From Caldicellulosiruptor kronotskyensis 2002 (GTDB lineage: Bacteria > Bacillota > Thermoanaerobacteria > Caldicellulosiruptorales > Caldicellulosiruptoraceae): a stretch of DNA of 64,000 nt. This document shows, one piece after another, positions 1 through 8,481 of the stretch; within the stretch, counting starts at the first letter, position 1; every line of letters begins with the position of its first letter. The DNA lies in the NCBI RefSeq assembly GCF_000166775.1, contig NC_014720.1, positions 831,501 to 895,500 of the forward strand, read 5' to 3'. Both the position numbers and the translations under genes were made by a program. The notes below the pieces were generated by a model. It had not been told where the DNA came from. It did not search any database and saw nothing but the letters and a program-made list of their open reading frames with translations.

Positions 1-1
1 G

Positions 2-58
2 CTTGCAGTGGTATTTGTTGCTGTCCTGGTTGTCATTTTGTCAGTTGTCAAAAAGTAA
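2..58 (+). CDS. C-terminal end of a membrane protein (partial)
   Basis: Only the last 18 codons lie in the window. They encode a hydrophobic, valine-rich stretch followed by Lys-Lys and a TAA stop, which looks like a final membrane segment with a cytoplasmic basic end. It probably belongs to the same secretion or pilus-like operon as the next gene. The product cannot be identified from so little. Confidence 0.5.
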   Translation, partial: LAVVFVAVLVVILSVVKK

Positions 59-68
59 GGCAATAGGT

Positions 69-100
69 ACAGGGGGAAAGACTCCCCCTGTAAGTTTTTA
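69..100 (+). terminator. Intergenic GC hairpin with short U run
   Basis: ACAGGGGG (69-76) pairs with CCCCCTGT (84-91), followed by TAAGTTTTT. It lies between two same-strand genes, so it may be a partial terminator or an RNA-processing hairpin rather than the end of the operon. Confidence 0.45.
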
Positions 101-115
101 AAGGGGTGTGTTTAT

Positions 116-796
116 ATGCTGAAAGTAAAGCAGTTTTTAACACGGGCAGTGTATGTGTTCAAGGACAGAAACGGTGCAAATGAGATAATTGGGTCAGCCC
201 TGTTGATGGTATATACCGTATTAGCAGTTATACCCTCTGTTATGGGTTGTGCTAAAACAATTGATGCTGCGATACAATCACTGGATAATCAGTTGAGTTA
301 TTATCTGACAGAAGGTGTAACACAAAACACAACTCCAGGTGGCGGGGGAGGTTCAACCAGTCAGAACACTTATGTTGTAAATCTTACACTTAACCAGTCA
401 CCAATTATCATACCAAAACTACAAAATGGAGGCGGTTATATAAGTTTCAGTATTCCACCGGACGTTCCGCCTAATGCAATAAAAGTAGAGGTTGAATTTA
501 CGTTTGATTACGTATTTTATGACCCTGTAAATCAAAATATAGTTTACGAGCAGGGGACAAAAACTGTTAAGTACGGGTTTGATTTTCTTGATAACTCGTC
601 ATACTATGAAGATTCATTTGACTTTTCGCCAAATTACTTTGATGTCACAGGGAATTTTGACCCCTATATGGTTTTCTATGATACTGGGACAAACAGGTAT
701 ACTGTCACAGGTGCTCTTTCTATTAATAATTCTTTATGCGAAGATTCACTAAAAATAATACCTAAGTCTGGATGTATTACTTTCTATTATCATTAA
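116..796 (+). CDS. Membrane-anchored extracellular protein, pseudopilin/TadE-like N terminus
   Basis: A 226-residue protein with a basic N terminus and one membrane segment at about residues 24-45, followed by a Gly/Ser/Thr linker (about 72-83) and a beta-rich ectodomain with many Asn, Tyr and Asp residues. The RNGANEIIGS sequence just before the membrane segment resembles the entry into TadE-like pseudopilins, and the next gene encodes a CpaB-like SAF protein, so a Tad-pilus or conjugative surface role is plausible. I do not recognise the ectodomain. ATG at 116 follows AAAGGGG. Confidence 0.6.
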   Translation: MLKVKQFLTRAVYVFKDRNGANEIIGSALLMVYTVLAVIPSVMGCAKTIDAAIQSLDNQLSYYLTEGVTQNTTPGGGGGSTSQNTYVVNLTLNQSPIIIPKLQNGGGYISFSIPPDVPPNAIKVEVEFTFDYVFYDPVNQNIVYEQGTKTVKYGFDFLDNSSYYEDSFDFSPNYFDVTGNFDPYMVFYDTGTNRYTVTGALSINNSLCEDSLKIIPKSGCITFYYH

Positions 797-832
797 TTCA
801 AATAGTAGTGCATAAAAAAGGGGTGACGTTTG

Positions 833-1462
833 TTGAGACTAAAAAAAATAGGACTTTTCTTCGTTTTCCTTGTCTTAGCAACTGGTCTGGCCTTTGGAGA
901 GTATTACCTGCTCACAAATATAGCAAATAAACCACAATATCAGCTAATAATTGTAGCCAAACAAGATATACCAGCAGGCGCTCAAATCACACTTGACAAA
1001 TTATCAGTAGCACGAGTAGATATCCAGACGCCAATCCATGCTGCTAAAACCAGAAATCAAATATTGGGTAAGTATGCTCTATATGACATCAAGGCAGGTG
1101 AACCAATTATACCAGAGCACCTGACAAATTTGTCTGTAAATACTCTCGCAAATGGAATGAAATTGACAACTGTTAGAATAGACCCAGTTCCATACGATTT
1201 TTTAAACATCGGGGATGAAATTGAGCTGGGGTGTGTGATTCAAAATAAAACACTCTCCTGGCGTGTTAGAGTAATTCAAGTTTACGACCCAAACTTTAGA
1301 GATATACGAAGTGTCAAGGAACAACTGCAGCAGACAAATGCAGCACAGCAAGCACCCGCATTGATGATTGGCTATCTGGCTGTTGCAGGTGATGACTCAA
1401 CAATAAAAACCCTAAAACTTGCTGAACGGCAGGGAATTTTGTTTGTGATAAAAGGAAAATAA
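833..1462 (+). CDS. SAF-domain protein, CpaB-like
   Basis: About 209 residues: a membrane segment (about 7-28) and then a SAF domain (about 40-100) with the typical 'dipaGaqIt.dkL' entry and 'i.aGepI..ehL' exit. SAF/CpaB proteins act in Flp/Tad pilus assembly, where they are thought to touch cell-surface glycans. The start is placed at the second of two adjacent TTG codons because GGGGTG (820-825) then has normal spacing; TTG at 830 is the alternative. It lies 36 bp after the pseudopilin-like gene and directly before ssb, as in conjugative elements. Confidence 0.65.
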   Translation: MRLKKIGLFFVFLVLATGLAFGEYYLLTNIANKPQYQLIIVAKQDIPAGAQITLDKLSVARVDIQTPIHAAKTRNQILGKYALYDIKAGEPIIPEHLTNLSVNTLANGMKLTTVRIDPVPYDFLNIGDEIELGCVIQNKTLSWRVRVIQVYDPNFRDIRSVKEQLQQTNAAQQAPALMIGYLAVAGDDSTIKTLKLAERQGILFVIKGK

Positions 1463-1480
1463 GGAAAGGAGAGAGTTTGC

Positions 1481-1951
1481 ATGAACAAATGCTTGTTTTT
1501 TGGCAGACTCACAAAAGACCCTGAAGTCTTTACAACACAGAATGGCAACAAACTTGTCAGGATAACAATTGCCATGGACAGAACAGTCAAGGGAGAGAAA
1601 AAAACTCAATTCATTCCATGCATAGCATTCGGGAAAAACGCTGAACTGATTGAACAACACTATAACAAGGGACGTGAAATTTTAGTTGAGGCAAGAGCTG
1701 AAAATGCCAGAGGAAAAACAAAAGACGGTGTGGAATATCCTACTTTCAGGTTTGTGATTGAGCGTTTCTGGTTTGCAGGTTCTAAACTTAAACAGCAGCA
1801 TGAACAGACTGCAGTAGCAGAAACAGTAGAATCCGAAATTTCTGAGGATGAACTGGAAAAGGAACTGGAAGAGTTCTTCGAAGAAGATACAAACTTTGAA
1901 CCACCAGTAGAAAACGGTGTTATCACAGCAGAAGAAGATCTGCCATTCTAA
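1481..1951 (+). CDS. ssb: Single-stranded DNA-binding protein
   Basis: A 156-residue SSB. The OB fold spans about residues 1-105, opening with the common 'MNKCLFFGRLTKDPE' and 'RITIAMDR' strands. An acidic, disordered linker follows, and the protein ends in EEDLPF, the conserved tail that docks partner proteins. The location inside a mobile element suggests an element-encoded SSB that protects transferred or replicating single strands rather than the housekeeping copy. The ribosome site is AAGGAAAGGAG. Confidence 0.95.
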   Translation: MNKCLFFGRLTKDPEVFTTQNGNKLVRITIAMDRTVKGEKKTQFIPCIAFGKNAELIEQHYNKGREILVEARAENARGKTKDGVEYPTFRFVIERFWFAGSKLKQQHEQTAVAETVESEISEDELEKELEEFFEEDTNFEPPVENGVITAEEDLPF

Positions 1952-1978
1952 GCAGGGTTTTAAACCCTGCTTTTTTTG
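1951..1978 (+). terminator. Intrinsic terminator after ssb
   Basis: AGCAGGG and CCCTGCT form a perfect stem around a TTTTAAA loop, followed by seven T residues. The stem starts at the last base of the ssb stop codon. Confidence 0.9.
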
Positions 1979-2016
1979 TTGTTGTCAACTTTTTTGAAGG
2001 GAGTGCAAAAGATAAT

Positions 2017-2538
2017 ATGCAAACAACTTTGAGTCTTCTTTTACAGAATATGAGCGAGAAAAACGCAATCCTTCTTACCCATTCGTTAAACGTTGCAAAA
2101 CTGTGCACTATAATGGCAAAAAATCTGGGAATGGATGAGGAATTTTATTATACTGCAGGACTGTTGCATGATGTTGGAAAGTTGCTTGTTCCCAACGCAC
2201 TTCTGGATAAATCCATCACAATAGGGAAAGAAGAATTAGAAATTCTCAAGAGCCACAGCAAATGGGGTGCAGAAATCTTGAGACTGCTGGGGCTTGAACA
2301 GTTCTCAACAATAGCCCTGCTTCATCATCAGGACACTGCAGATTTGCCACTGTCTGTACAGATTGTATCGGTTGCAGATAAGTTTGAAGCTATGACTTCT
2401 TTGTGGCGGCAGTACAAAAAGCCTGTAACAGCAAAAGAAGCAATTGATGAACTGTGGAGAATGCAAATATTTCATCCAACAGTCATAGAAGCTCTTGCAA
2501 TTGCACAAATGGAACTCATAACAAAAAAGGAGAACTAA
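2017..2538 (+). CDS. HD-domain (HDIG-type) phosphohydrolase
   Basis: 173 residues covering essentially one HD domain. Metal-ligand candidates are His22, His51-Asp52 (in LLHDVGKL), His80 and His103-His104. HD-domain proteins hydrolyse phosphomonoesters or cyclic nucleotides. There is no GYP motif and no second domain, so the substrate cannot be inferred. It is preceded by GAAGGGAG and lies 16 bp before the ydjM-like gene, with which it is probably co-transcribed. Confidence 0.85.
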   Translation: MQTTLSLLLQNMSEKNAILLTHSLNVAKLCTIMAKNLGMDEEFYYTAGLLHDVGKLLVPNALLDKSITIGKEELEILKSHSKWGAEILRLLGLEQFSTIALLHHQDTADLPLSVQIVSVADKFEAMTSLWRQYKKPVTAKEAIDELWRMQIFHPTVIEALAIAQMELITKKEN

Positions 2539-2554
2539 AGCCGGAGGGGGAAAT

Positions 2555-3010
2555 ATGAGAGGCTATACCCATTTGGCTTTTGCTTTAGCAGCAGCCAGTA
2601 GTATACAAGTGCTTACTCATAAAGATGTTCTGTCACTGCCAGTAATGGTAGCAGGCATATCAGCACTCCTGCCTGATATAGACCACACGGATTCGCTACT
2701 GGGAAGAAAAATAAAGCCAATTTCATGGCTCATAAACAAACTGCTTGGGCACAGGACAATAACACATAGCCTTGACTTTGCAATTGGTCTTTGTGTGATA
2801 ATACTTTTGACTTCAAAATTCAGCTATTGGGCTTGGATGTTTGCACTGGGATATATCACTCATCTGCTGCTGGATAGCCTAACCAGGACAGGTATTAAAC
2901 TTTCTATGCTTCGACAAAATTCGACAATCGGGTTTAAACTTGTTAAAACAGGCGGAGTTGTGGATACCGCAATCTTTATCGTTTGCTTGCTCATTTTGAG
3001 TTTTTTATAA
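2555..3010 (+). CDS. YdjM-like membrane-bound metal-dependent hydrolase
   Basis: 151 residues with several hydrophobic helices and the conserved metal-ligand pattern of the YdjM/LexA-binding family: His6 in 'GYTH', Asp41-x-Asp43-His44 in 'LLPDIDH', then His66 and His71 in 'GHRTITHS'. Family members are small inner-membrane proteins, often SOS-induced, of unproven reaction. Length is slightly below the usual 160-200. The ribosome site CGGAGGGGG precedes the ATG. Confidence 0.85.
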   Translation: MRGYTHLAFALAAASSIQVLTHKDVLSLPVMVAGISALLPDIDHTDSLLGRKIKPISWLINKLLGHRTITHSLDFAIGLCVIILLTSKFSYWAWMFALGYITHLLLDSLTRTGIKLSMLRQNSTIGFKLVKTGGVVDTAIFIVCLLILSFL

Positions 3011-3052
3011 CAAAACAAGCCTGAAATACCATTTATACCGCTGTTTTTAAGC

Positions 3053-3078
3053 ACGTCCTTATTTGTGGGGCGTTTTTT
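3053..3078 (+). terminator. Probable intrinsic terminator
   Basis: ACGTCC pairs with GGGGCGT (one G-U) around an 8-base loop, followed by TTTTTT. Confidence 0.6.
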
Positions 3079-3144
3079 ATATTGTCTGTGTTGCTGGATG
3101 TTCATTGTAGGGCAAAATAAATCGTTTTCAAGGGGGTTTAAAAA

Positions 3145-5310
3145 GTGTATTATAGAACAAATACCAGAAGAAGAAAACTTGTAGACCTACTGAAAAATCC
3201 AGTTGCTATAGCCCTCCTTGGCTTTTTTCTCATAATAGTTGCCTTCCTTGCCGTAATATACTCTTTTGCTGAAGAGAAAAGTATTTCAGAAAAGCTCACA
3301 AAAGAGCAGAATGAAAGGTTGCTTCGTGAAATTACAGAAGAGATAAGAAAACTCAATGGTAATCTTCACGATTACAATGGAATTGACGAAGACTTAATTC
3401 TTACCTATCCATGGGTGATTGCATATTACAAATACCTCGTCCTTTCAAGTAACATGGGGCTACTGGAGAAAAAGGACTTGGAGGAAGTTATGAAAGAAGC
3501 TACAAAGAGAGGTATTAAAAATGTTACAGAAGATGTAGTGAGAAAGCTCCTGCCAGAAGTTTACTTTCGCAAATGCAAAAATGAACTTTTGAGTATAGCA
3601 AGAAGAATGCAGCCACGATTCTTTTATATCAAGCACAATATTACAACAGAAACTACAAAACAGGTTACAAAGCAAAAGACAAGAACGTATACGTATACGG
3701 TTGAAAATGAAGTATACGACCCTCAAACTGGTCAAACCGAAAAAGTAAGTTCTATTAAAACTCAAACTGTCAAAATAACATGGGCAGAAAAGGTAAAAGT
3801 GACAGAAACACAGCCTATTTTCCTTTTAATTTGTGCTGATACAATCAAAAACCGGTTTACTGTTTCATACAAACTTCAAAAAACCACAACCACATACCAA
3901 AACGACCTGCCAGTATCAGCAAGTGTCTATGACGCTGGCAAACTTGAACTTGATTTTGATCCAAAGAAAATAATTGAACAAAAAGAAGCAAAAAAGGCGA
4001 AGGATTTAAACATCAAAACAAAATATGAAATTGTCAGCAATCTTGATAATACAGGAAAAGTTAAAAAAACTGTAAAAACAGATGTACTTGATCCGGGCAA
4101 CCAAAATCCTTCTGTTTCACTTCCGAAAGAAGCTAAAAATGTTTCATATACTGATTCTCAAGAGGTAGTCTTAAAAGAGGAAACACTGCAAAAAGTCCAG
4201 ACTATGCCTGTGATTGACAGCACGTACAATGTTGATGCAGAGTACAAAAGACTTGATGAAATGATTCTTGAAGACAACAAAAACGATGATGTTGAATTTT
4301 CTAAAAAACTTATCATATACACAGCAATGACTTATGAAAGAGGTGACAAAGATTTTGGATGGCTGTTTGAAGATGTAAAAGAAAACATTTTTGGCAGACC
4401 AGAAGTTGTATCAGTAAGTTCGCTTATTCAATATGTACCCAGAGAATACGAAAAATATTTTGAGGAAGCTGAAAAGATACTGGGTATTCCCTCGTGGTTT
4501 TTGGCTGCAATTGCAGCAAGAGAAAGCTCATTTAACCCGAAGGCAAAAGCCAAAAACAAAGATGGTTATGCATGTGGACTTATGCAAGTGCAGCAAATCT
4601 ACTGGGACGACCACGTAAAAGACTTCAAAGCACGCTACCCCAACATCGACATTACAGGTGATATCAATAACCCACGTGACCAGATTCTGATAGGTTCATT
4701 TGTCTTTAAAAGCTATCTTGGTGGTGCACAAATTGACTGGGCGGGAAGCGGATGGCAGGAAGGTGTAATACCAGCATTGGCAAGCTACTGGCTTGGTCCT
4801 GAAGGCTGTAAATCAGATGCACCGGACTACAAAAAGACACGCACATACTATGCACCAAAACTTATTGCTCAGGCAAGACTCTTCAAGTTCAGAAGCTTTG
4901 AAAAACAACATCCAGAGTACATGCCAGTAGATAGCAAATACATGATAATAACAAGCCTCTTTGGGCTGAGAATTCATCCAATCACAGGCAGGGAGAAAAT
5001 GCATACTGGCGTTGACATTGGAGCTCCAGTGAACACTGATGTGAAAAGTATAATAGACGGTATAGTTGAGTTTACCGGAGCTATGCAGGGTTACGGAAAC
5101 ACTGTTATTGTAAAGGGCACTCTTTCAGGACAAGAAATAGAGGTATTGTATGCACACTTGAATTCAATCGTTGTTGAAAAAGGACAGGCTGTCACACAGG
5201 GACAAGTAGTTGGCGGAGTGGGTTCAACAGGGTGGAGTACTGGCCCGCATCTTCATTTTGAAATCAGAATTGCAGGACAGCCTGTTGACCCGTTTGAAAT
5301 TTTGCAGTAG
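3145..5310 (+). CDS. Bifunctional peptidoglycan hydrolase: lytic transglycosylase plus M23 peptidase
   Basis: 721 residues. One membrane anchor lies at about 16-40. It is followed by a roughly 380-residue Lys/Thr-rich region that I do not recognise, then an SLT-type transglycosylase with catalytic Glu460 in 'AARESSFNP' and 'GLMQVQ', and finally an M23 peptidase with zinc ligands His620 and Asp624 ('HTGVDIG') and His702/His704 ('HLHFE'). Conjugative elements carry comparable two-enzyme wall hydrolases (VirB1 or CwlT type) that open the wall for the transfer channel. The GTG start at 3145 follows AAGGGGG. Confidence 0.9.
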   Translation: MYYRTNTRRRKLVDLLKNPVAIALLGFFLIIVAFLAVIYSFAEEKSISEKLTKEQNERLLREITEEIRKLNGNLHDYNGIDEDLILTYPWVIAYYKYLVLSSNMGLLEKKDLEEVMKEATKRGIKNVTEDVVRKLLPEVYFRKCKNELLSIARRMQPRFFYIKHNITTETTKQVTKQKTRTYTYTVENEVYDPQTGQTEKVSSIKTQTVKITWAEKVKVTETQPIFLLICADTIKNRFTVSYKLQKTTTTYQNDLPVSASVYDAGKLELDFDPKKIIEQKEAKKAKDLNIKTKYEIVSNLDNTGKVKKTVKTDVLDPGNQNPSVSLPKEAKNVSYTDSQEVVLKEETLQKVQTMPVIDSTYNVDAEYKRLDEMILEDNKNDDVEFSKKLIIYTAMTYERGDKDFGWLFEDVKENIFGRPEVVSVSSLIQYVPREYEKYFEEAEKILGIPSWFLAAIAARESSFNPKAKAKNKDGYACGLMQVQQIYWDDHVKDFKARYPNIDITGDINNPRDQILIGSFVFKSYLGGAQIDWAGSGWQEGVIPALASYWLGPEGCKSDAPDYKKTRTYYAPKLIAQARLFKFRSFEKQHPEYMPVDSKYMIITSLFGLRIHPITGREKMHTGVDIGAPVNTDVKSIIDGIVEFTGAMQGYGNTVIVKGTLSGQEIEVLYAHLNSIVVEKGQAVTQGQVVGGVGSTGWSTGPHLHFEIRIAGQPVDPFEILQ

Positions 5311-5356
5311 CTTGTAAGATAAAAAATAAGAAACTGGTGCAAAGGAGAAAAACATC

Positions 5357-5824
5357 ATGTTGTATAAGACCAGAACTTTATTGATGGTGGCATTGATACT
5401 TTTCGCTGTGATTCTATCGAACAGGACTTTGGCAAGACCAGCACAAGTTGTACCGTTTGTTTTGCCTGTACCATCAGGTGGCAGGTCAAACACGACGGTG
5501 CCAGTAGTAGAAGACAGTCAAATAAGCGACAGGATAAAGTTAGAAGAAATAAAGTTTGTCACGAAGAAAGGAACAATTGAAAAATACATTTTTGATGATG
5601 AACAAAAATACATTGTGATATTTATGGAAGACGGCAAGGAATACAGGTATTTGTTTGCAGATGCTAAGTATTACAACAACGCCAGAGAAGTTATCATAAC
5701 TGAGAAGAAACGGGAAGATAAAATAATCAACATAGTGACATTAGTCATAGTTTTCACATTTTCAAGCTTTATAGCAGCAATTATTTTCTCACTGCTGGCA
5801 GAGAAAATCAAAGAAAGAAGATGA
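5357..5824 (+). CDS. Small protein with N- and C-terminal membrane segments
   Basis: 155 residues: an N-terminal signal-like helix (about 5-25), a short Pro/Val-rich segment, a charged mid-region, and a C-terminal membrane helix (about 121-145) ending in a basic tail. No known family is recognised. It follows the wall hydrolase by 46 bp with an AAAGGAG ribosome site, so it may be a component of the same envelope machine. Confidence 0.6.
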   Translation: MLYKTRTLLMVALILFAVILSNRTLARPAQVVPFVLPVPSGGRSNTTVPVVEDSQISDRIKLEEIKFVTKKGTIEKYIFDDEQKYIVIFMEDGKEYRYLFADAKYYNNAREVIITEKKREDKIINIVTLVIVFTFSSFIAAIIFSLLAEKIKERR

Positions 5825-5885
5825 GCAACTAAAAGAAAGGTCTATTTGCCCCAAACAAACAGTAAAGTGATTGGGAGTTGATGTC

Positions 5886-6212
5886 ATGAGTCTTTGCATT
5901 CGTAAATTTTCAGAAGACCCTGAAATAGAAGCGCTAAGAAGGCTGTTTGCAGAAGTCTTGATACTAACAAAAGAAGATATTCAAAGCCCGGTTCCTCGTG
6001 GGTGTTATGATGGCAGGAATGAGCCGTGGCGTGTTAAAATGGAGGCTCTTAATTTTATCAAAAGCGAGTATTGCCAGCTTATTTGCGACTTTCTCGGGAT
6101 TGATTATGAACGTTATAAAAAAGTAGTCTTAAAAAAGTTCAGACCAGCACTTTGCAAAGGAGAGAAGAAAAATGCTGAGCGAAAGACAGATGCACATACT
6201 CTCTTTCATTAA
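5886..6212 (+). CDS. Hypothetical protein
   Basis: 108 residues, mostly alpha-helical, with no recognised domain. ATG at 5886 is preferred over an in-frame TTG at 5871 because GGGAG (about 5873-5877) is then correctly spaced. Its last 41 bases overlap the following HTH gene in another frame, which indicates translational coupling. Confidence 0.5.
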   Translation: MSLCIRKFSEDPEIEALRRLFAEVLILTKEDIQSPVPRGCYDGRNEPWRVKMEALNFIKSEYCQLICDFLGIDYERYKKVVLKKFRPALCKGEKKNAERKTDAHTLFH

Positions 6213-6372
6213 AAGCTTTCATGAAGATAAAAAGTATGGCCCAACCATAAAGGAGATTGCAGACGGCACAGGCTATAGCACAACCACTGTCCGCAATGAA
6301 CTAATCAGCCTTGAAAAGAGAGGATTCATAACAAGGGAAAGAGGAAAATACAGAACGATTGTAATCAATTAG
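6172..6372 (+). CDS. LexA N-terminal-type winged-helix DNA-binding protein
   Basis: 66 residues matching only the DNA-binding half of LexA: 'LSERQMHILSFIKSF', 'GPTIKEIADGTGYSTTTVRNELISLEKRGFI'. The self-cleaving peptidase half is absent, so this is a stand-alone repressor-like module and cannot sense RecA by autocleavage. The AAGGAGAG ribosome site lies inside the end of the previous gene. A likely role is regulation of the mobile element (inference). Confidence 0.75.
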   Translation: MLSERQMHILSFIKSFHEDKKYGPTIKEIADGTGYSTTTVRNELISLEKRGFITRERGKYRTIVIN

Positions 6373-6387
6373 AAAGGAGAAAGTAAA

Positions 6388-7233
6388 ATGTTATGCCCAA
6401 AATGCAAAAATGGACTTGTTGTAGAAGACAAAAACTACAAATGTCCTTCTTGCCAAATCTCCCTGCCAGTAGCTTTTTATGGCTACGAGCTAAAGCAAGA
6501 GGATATAGACAAGCTTGTATTAGAAGGTGTGAGCGATGAAATTGAGTTTTTCTCAAAAACAAAAAAGAAAAAGTTCAAGGCAAAACTTGTGTATAAAAAT
6601 GGCAAAGTAGATTTTGAATTTTGTTCTAACAAAGAAAATGAGGGGAAAATAGAAGAAGAAAGAGAAAAAGAAAATGATACAATTTGCATTTTTCTAAATT
6701 CCCTCTCAAGCGGGGTTGTAAGAGTATTTAAAATGGATGGGGGTAAAAAGGAAGAGAAGATTTATGATTTTGGCACAAAGGCAACAAGATATTCTCATGC
6801 TCTTTCATTAATTGCGATTTTGCCTTTAGTTCCGAACGATAAAAAATTAAGAATAATCTCTGATGATATTGCTTTTGTAAAGTACGCTCTTGGTGAAGCA
6901 ACACCAAGAGATAGAAATATTAGAACTGGAATCTATGTGCTCTTGCAGGAGCTTAAAAACTACACATGGAGTTTGGAACTCAGTATGAAAAAACTGAGGC
7001 TAAAAGGTGGAAATAGCAAGAAGCTTTCTAAAAACCTTTTTCCGTACGTTAGTGTAAAGAAGGCAGAGGAAGAAGAAAGGATAATAGTAGAGATAGAAAA
7101 CTGCAATCTGGCAGTTGAGGAGCACTTTTTAGAGTATATGCAAAAAGCGGTAAAACTAAAGCTTGGCAAATACATTGTACCAAAAGCACTGAATGAAAAA
7201 TTGAATATGTGGCAAGAGGCTGCAAAAAACTAA
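6388..7233 (+). CDS. Zinc-ribbon protein of unknown function
   Basis: 281 residues. An N-terminal zinc ribbon is formed by CPKC (about 2-5) and CPSC (about 18-21). A Glu/Lys-rich linker is followed by a C-terminal half with the segment 'KKLRIISDDIAFVKYALGE', which faintly resembles an RNase H-like strand-helix unit; this is too weak to assign. It sits 15 bp after the HTH gene with AAAGGAGAAAG and is co-transcribed. Confidence 0.6.
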   Translation: MLCPKCKNGLVVEDKNYKCPSCQISLPVAFYGYELKQEDIDKLVLEGVSDEIEFFSKTKKKKFKAKLVYKNGKVDFEFCSNKENEGKIEEEREKENDTICIFLNSLSSGVVRVFKMDGGKKEEKIYDFGTKATRYSHALSLIAILPLVPNDKKLRIISDDIAFVKYALGEATPRDRNIRTGIYVLLQELKNYTWSLELSMKKLRLKGGNSKKLSKNLFPYVSVKKAEEEERIIVEIENCNLAVEEHFLEYMQKAVKLKLGKYIVPKALNEKLNMWQEAAKN

Positions 7234-7327
7234 ACTTTTGTTCTTCACCAGAATATGATAAAATTAAGATAAAAGTAAAAGCGGCTGCCCCCCTCTTAAG
7301 TAAAACTAACAAGAAGGGGAGTAAAAA

Positions 7328-8059
7328 ATGGAGATGAGTCAAATGGAAAATGAAAGGGAAAGAAGAAAAGACAAAGTTAGAGTTTACATCAGCCCCACCA
7401 GTATCGACCTTTTAAGGATTGAATTTACCTCTCATCTTCAAGATCTCAAGCGTGAAATCTCAGAAGTCAGGACAGAATTTGATACAAAACTCAAGACTTT
7501 GGAAGTTAACATCAAAAGTGAATTTAACCAGAAAATTGGTGAACTTTCAAATCAGGTTGCAAACCTGCAAAAAGAAACTGTTTATCAAATCACGGGTTTG
7601 AGAAGCGATACAACAACAGAACTGAGCAATACCAAACAAGAGAGCACAAAAGAGTTTTCAGGTGTCAGAAAAGAGATAGCTGACGTAAAAAACGAAATTG
7701 CAGATTTCAAGCAGGAAACAGCCAAGGAGTTTGCAAGTGTAAGAAAAGAAATAACAGATCTGAAAAATGAGTTTATTCAGTTTAGAGAAGAAACCACAAA
7801 AGAGTTTGCCAATATAAGAAATGAGTTTGCACAGTTCAAGGAAGAAACAGCAAGAGAGTTTGCCAATGTGAGAAAAGAGATAACCGACTTGAGAAATGAG
7901 CTTATACAATTCAAAGAAGAAACAGCAATAGAATTTGCAGCTATCAGGAATGAATTCGCAGACATAAAGAATACATTTAGATGGAATACAATAGGCATTA
8001 TCGCAGCACTTCTAACAGGGTTTGCAGGAATTATCACTGCAATAGTCCTAAATAAATAA
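7328..8059 (+). CDS. Coiled-coil protein with C-terminal membrane anchor
   Basis: 243 residues. Residues about 20-215 form a continuous coiled coil built of near-repeats such as 'KEFANIRNEFAQFKEET' and 'KEITDLKNELIQFKEET'. A single membrane helix (about 218-240) follows. The layout matches DUF1640-type tail-anchored coiled coils. The repeated units differ by a few substitutions, so the gene probably grew by internal duplication. GGGGAG (7316-7321) precedes ATG 7328. Confidence 0.7.
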   Translation: MEMSQMENERERRKDKVRVYISPTSIDLLRIEFTSHLQDLKREISEVRTEFDTKLKTLEVNIKSEFNQKIGELSNQVANLQKETVYQITGLRSDTTTELSNTKQESTKEFSGVRKEIADVKNEIADFKQETAKEFASVRKEITDLKNEFIQFREETTKEFANIRNEFAQFKEETAREFANVRKEITDLRNELIQFKEETAIEFAAIRNEFADIKNTFRWNTIGIIAALLTGFAGIITAIVLNK

Positions 8060-8063
8060 TCCT

Positions 8064-8093
8064 AAAAAGGTGGGCTTGAACCCACCTTTTTTG
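8064..8093 (+). terminator. Intrinsic terminator
   Basis: AAAAGGTGGG and CCCACCTTTT form a perfect stem around CTTGAA, followed by a T run. It closes the coiled-coil gene transcript. Confidence 0.9.
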
Positions 8094-8122
8094 TTCTATG
8101 AACGGCAATGTTACAAATAATT

Positions 8123-8174
8123 TATACTCATAAGTATACATTATGTTGACAAAATCACTGTTTTGTGATACAAT
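8123..8174 (+). promoter_or_regulatory. Promoter with two palindromes
   Basis: TTGACA (8146-8151), 17 bp, TACAAT (8169-8174). One palindrome, TATACT-cata-AGTATA (8123-8138), lies just upstream of the -35. A second, ATCAC-tgtttt-GTGAT (8154-8169), fills the spacer. Both are typical operator positions, and the promoter drives the 70-residue gene and the recombinase. Confidence 0.7.
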
Positions 8175-8255
8175 AACATCAGAAAAAACATAAAATAAAA
8201 CTCAAAATTTTTTCAACATAATGTTTTTTGAGAAAATAAAAAGGGGGGAATAATC

Positions 8256-8468
8256 ATGTTCAAGAGAGGAGTTAAAAATCCACCCAAGCCTGAAGTAATG
8301 CTTCAGGAGCTCAAAAAAGAGCTTCACAGACTCAGAAAACTCTATAACGAAGCTTTTACCCACTTTTACAGAACTGGTGACTATGAGTTTGTAAAAAAAG
8401 TCGATGAGAAATACTATGAAATTCTAAAGGCATATGTTATGTACAAAGATTACCTCTTTAAAAAGTGA
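8256..8468 (+). CDS. Small helical protein upstream of the recombinase
   Basis: 70 residues, very basic and predicted fully helical, with an amphipathic 'LQELKKELHRLRKLYNEAF' segment. No family is recognised. It has a strong AAAGGGGGG ribosome site and is followed after 13 bp by the tyrosine recombinase. Small basic proteins in this position often act as excisionase or accessory factors, but nothing in the sequence proves this. Confidence 0.6.
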   Translation: MFKRGVKNPPKPEVMLQELKKELHRLRKLYNEAFTHFYRTGDYEFVKKVDEKYYEILKAYVMYKDYLFKK

Positions 8469-8481
8469 GGCTGGAAATAAA

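Noticed and set aside
7328-8059. DNA tandem repeat or CRISPR-like array
   Set aside because: The periodicity is in frame and reflects coiled-coil protein repeats, with no identical spaced repeats.
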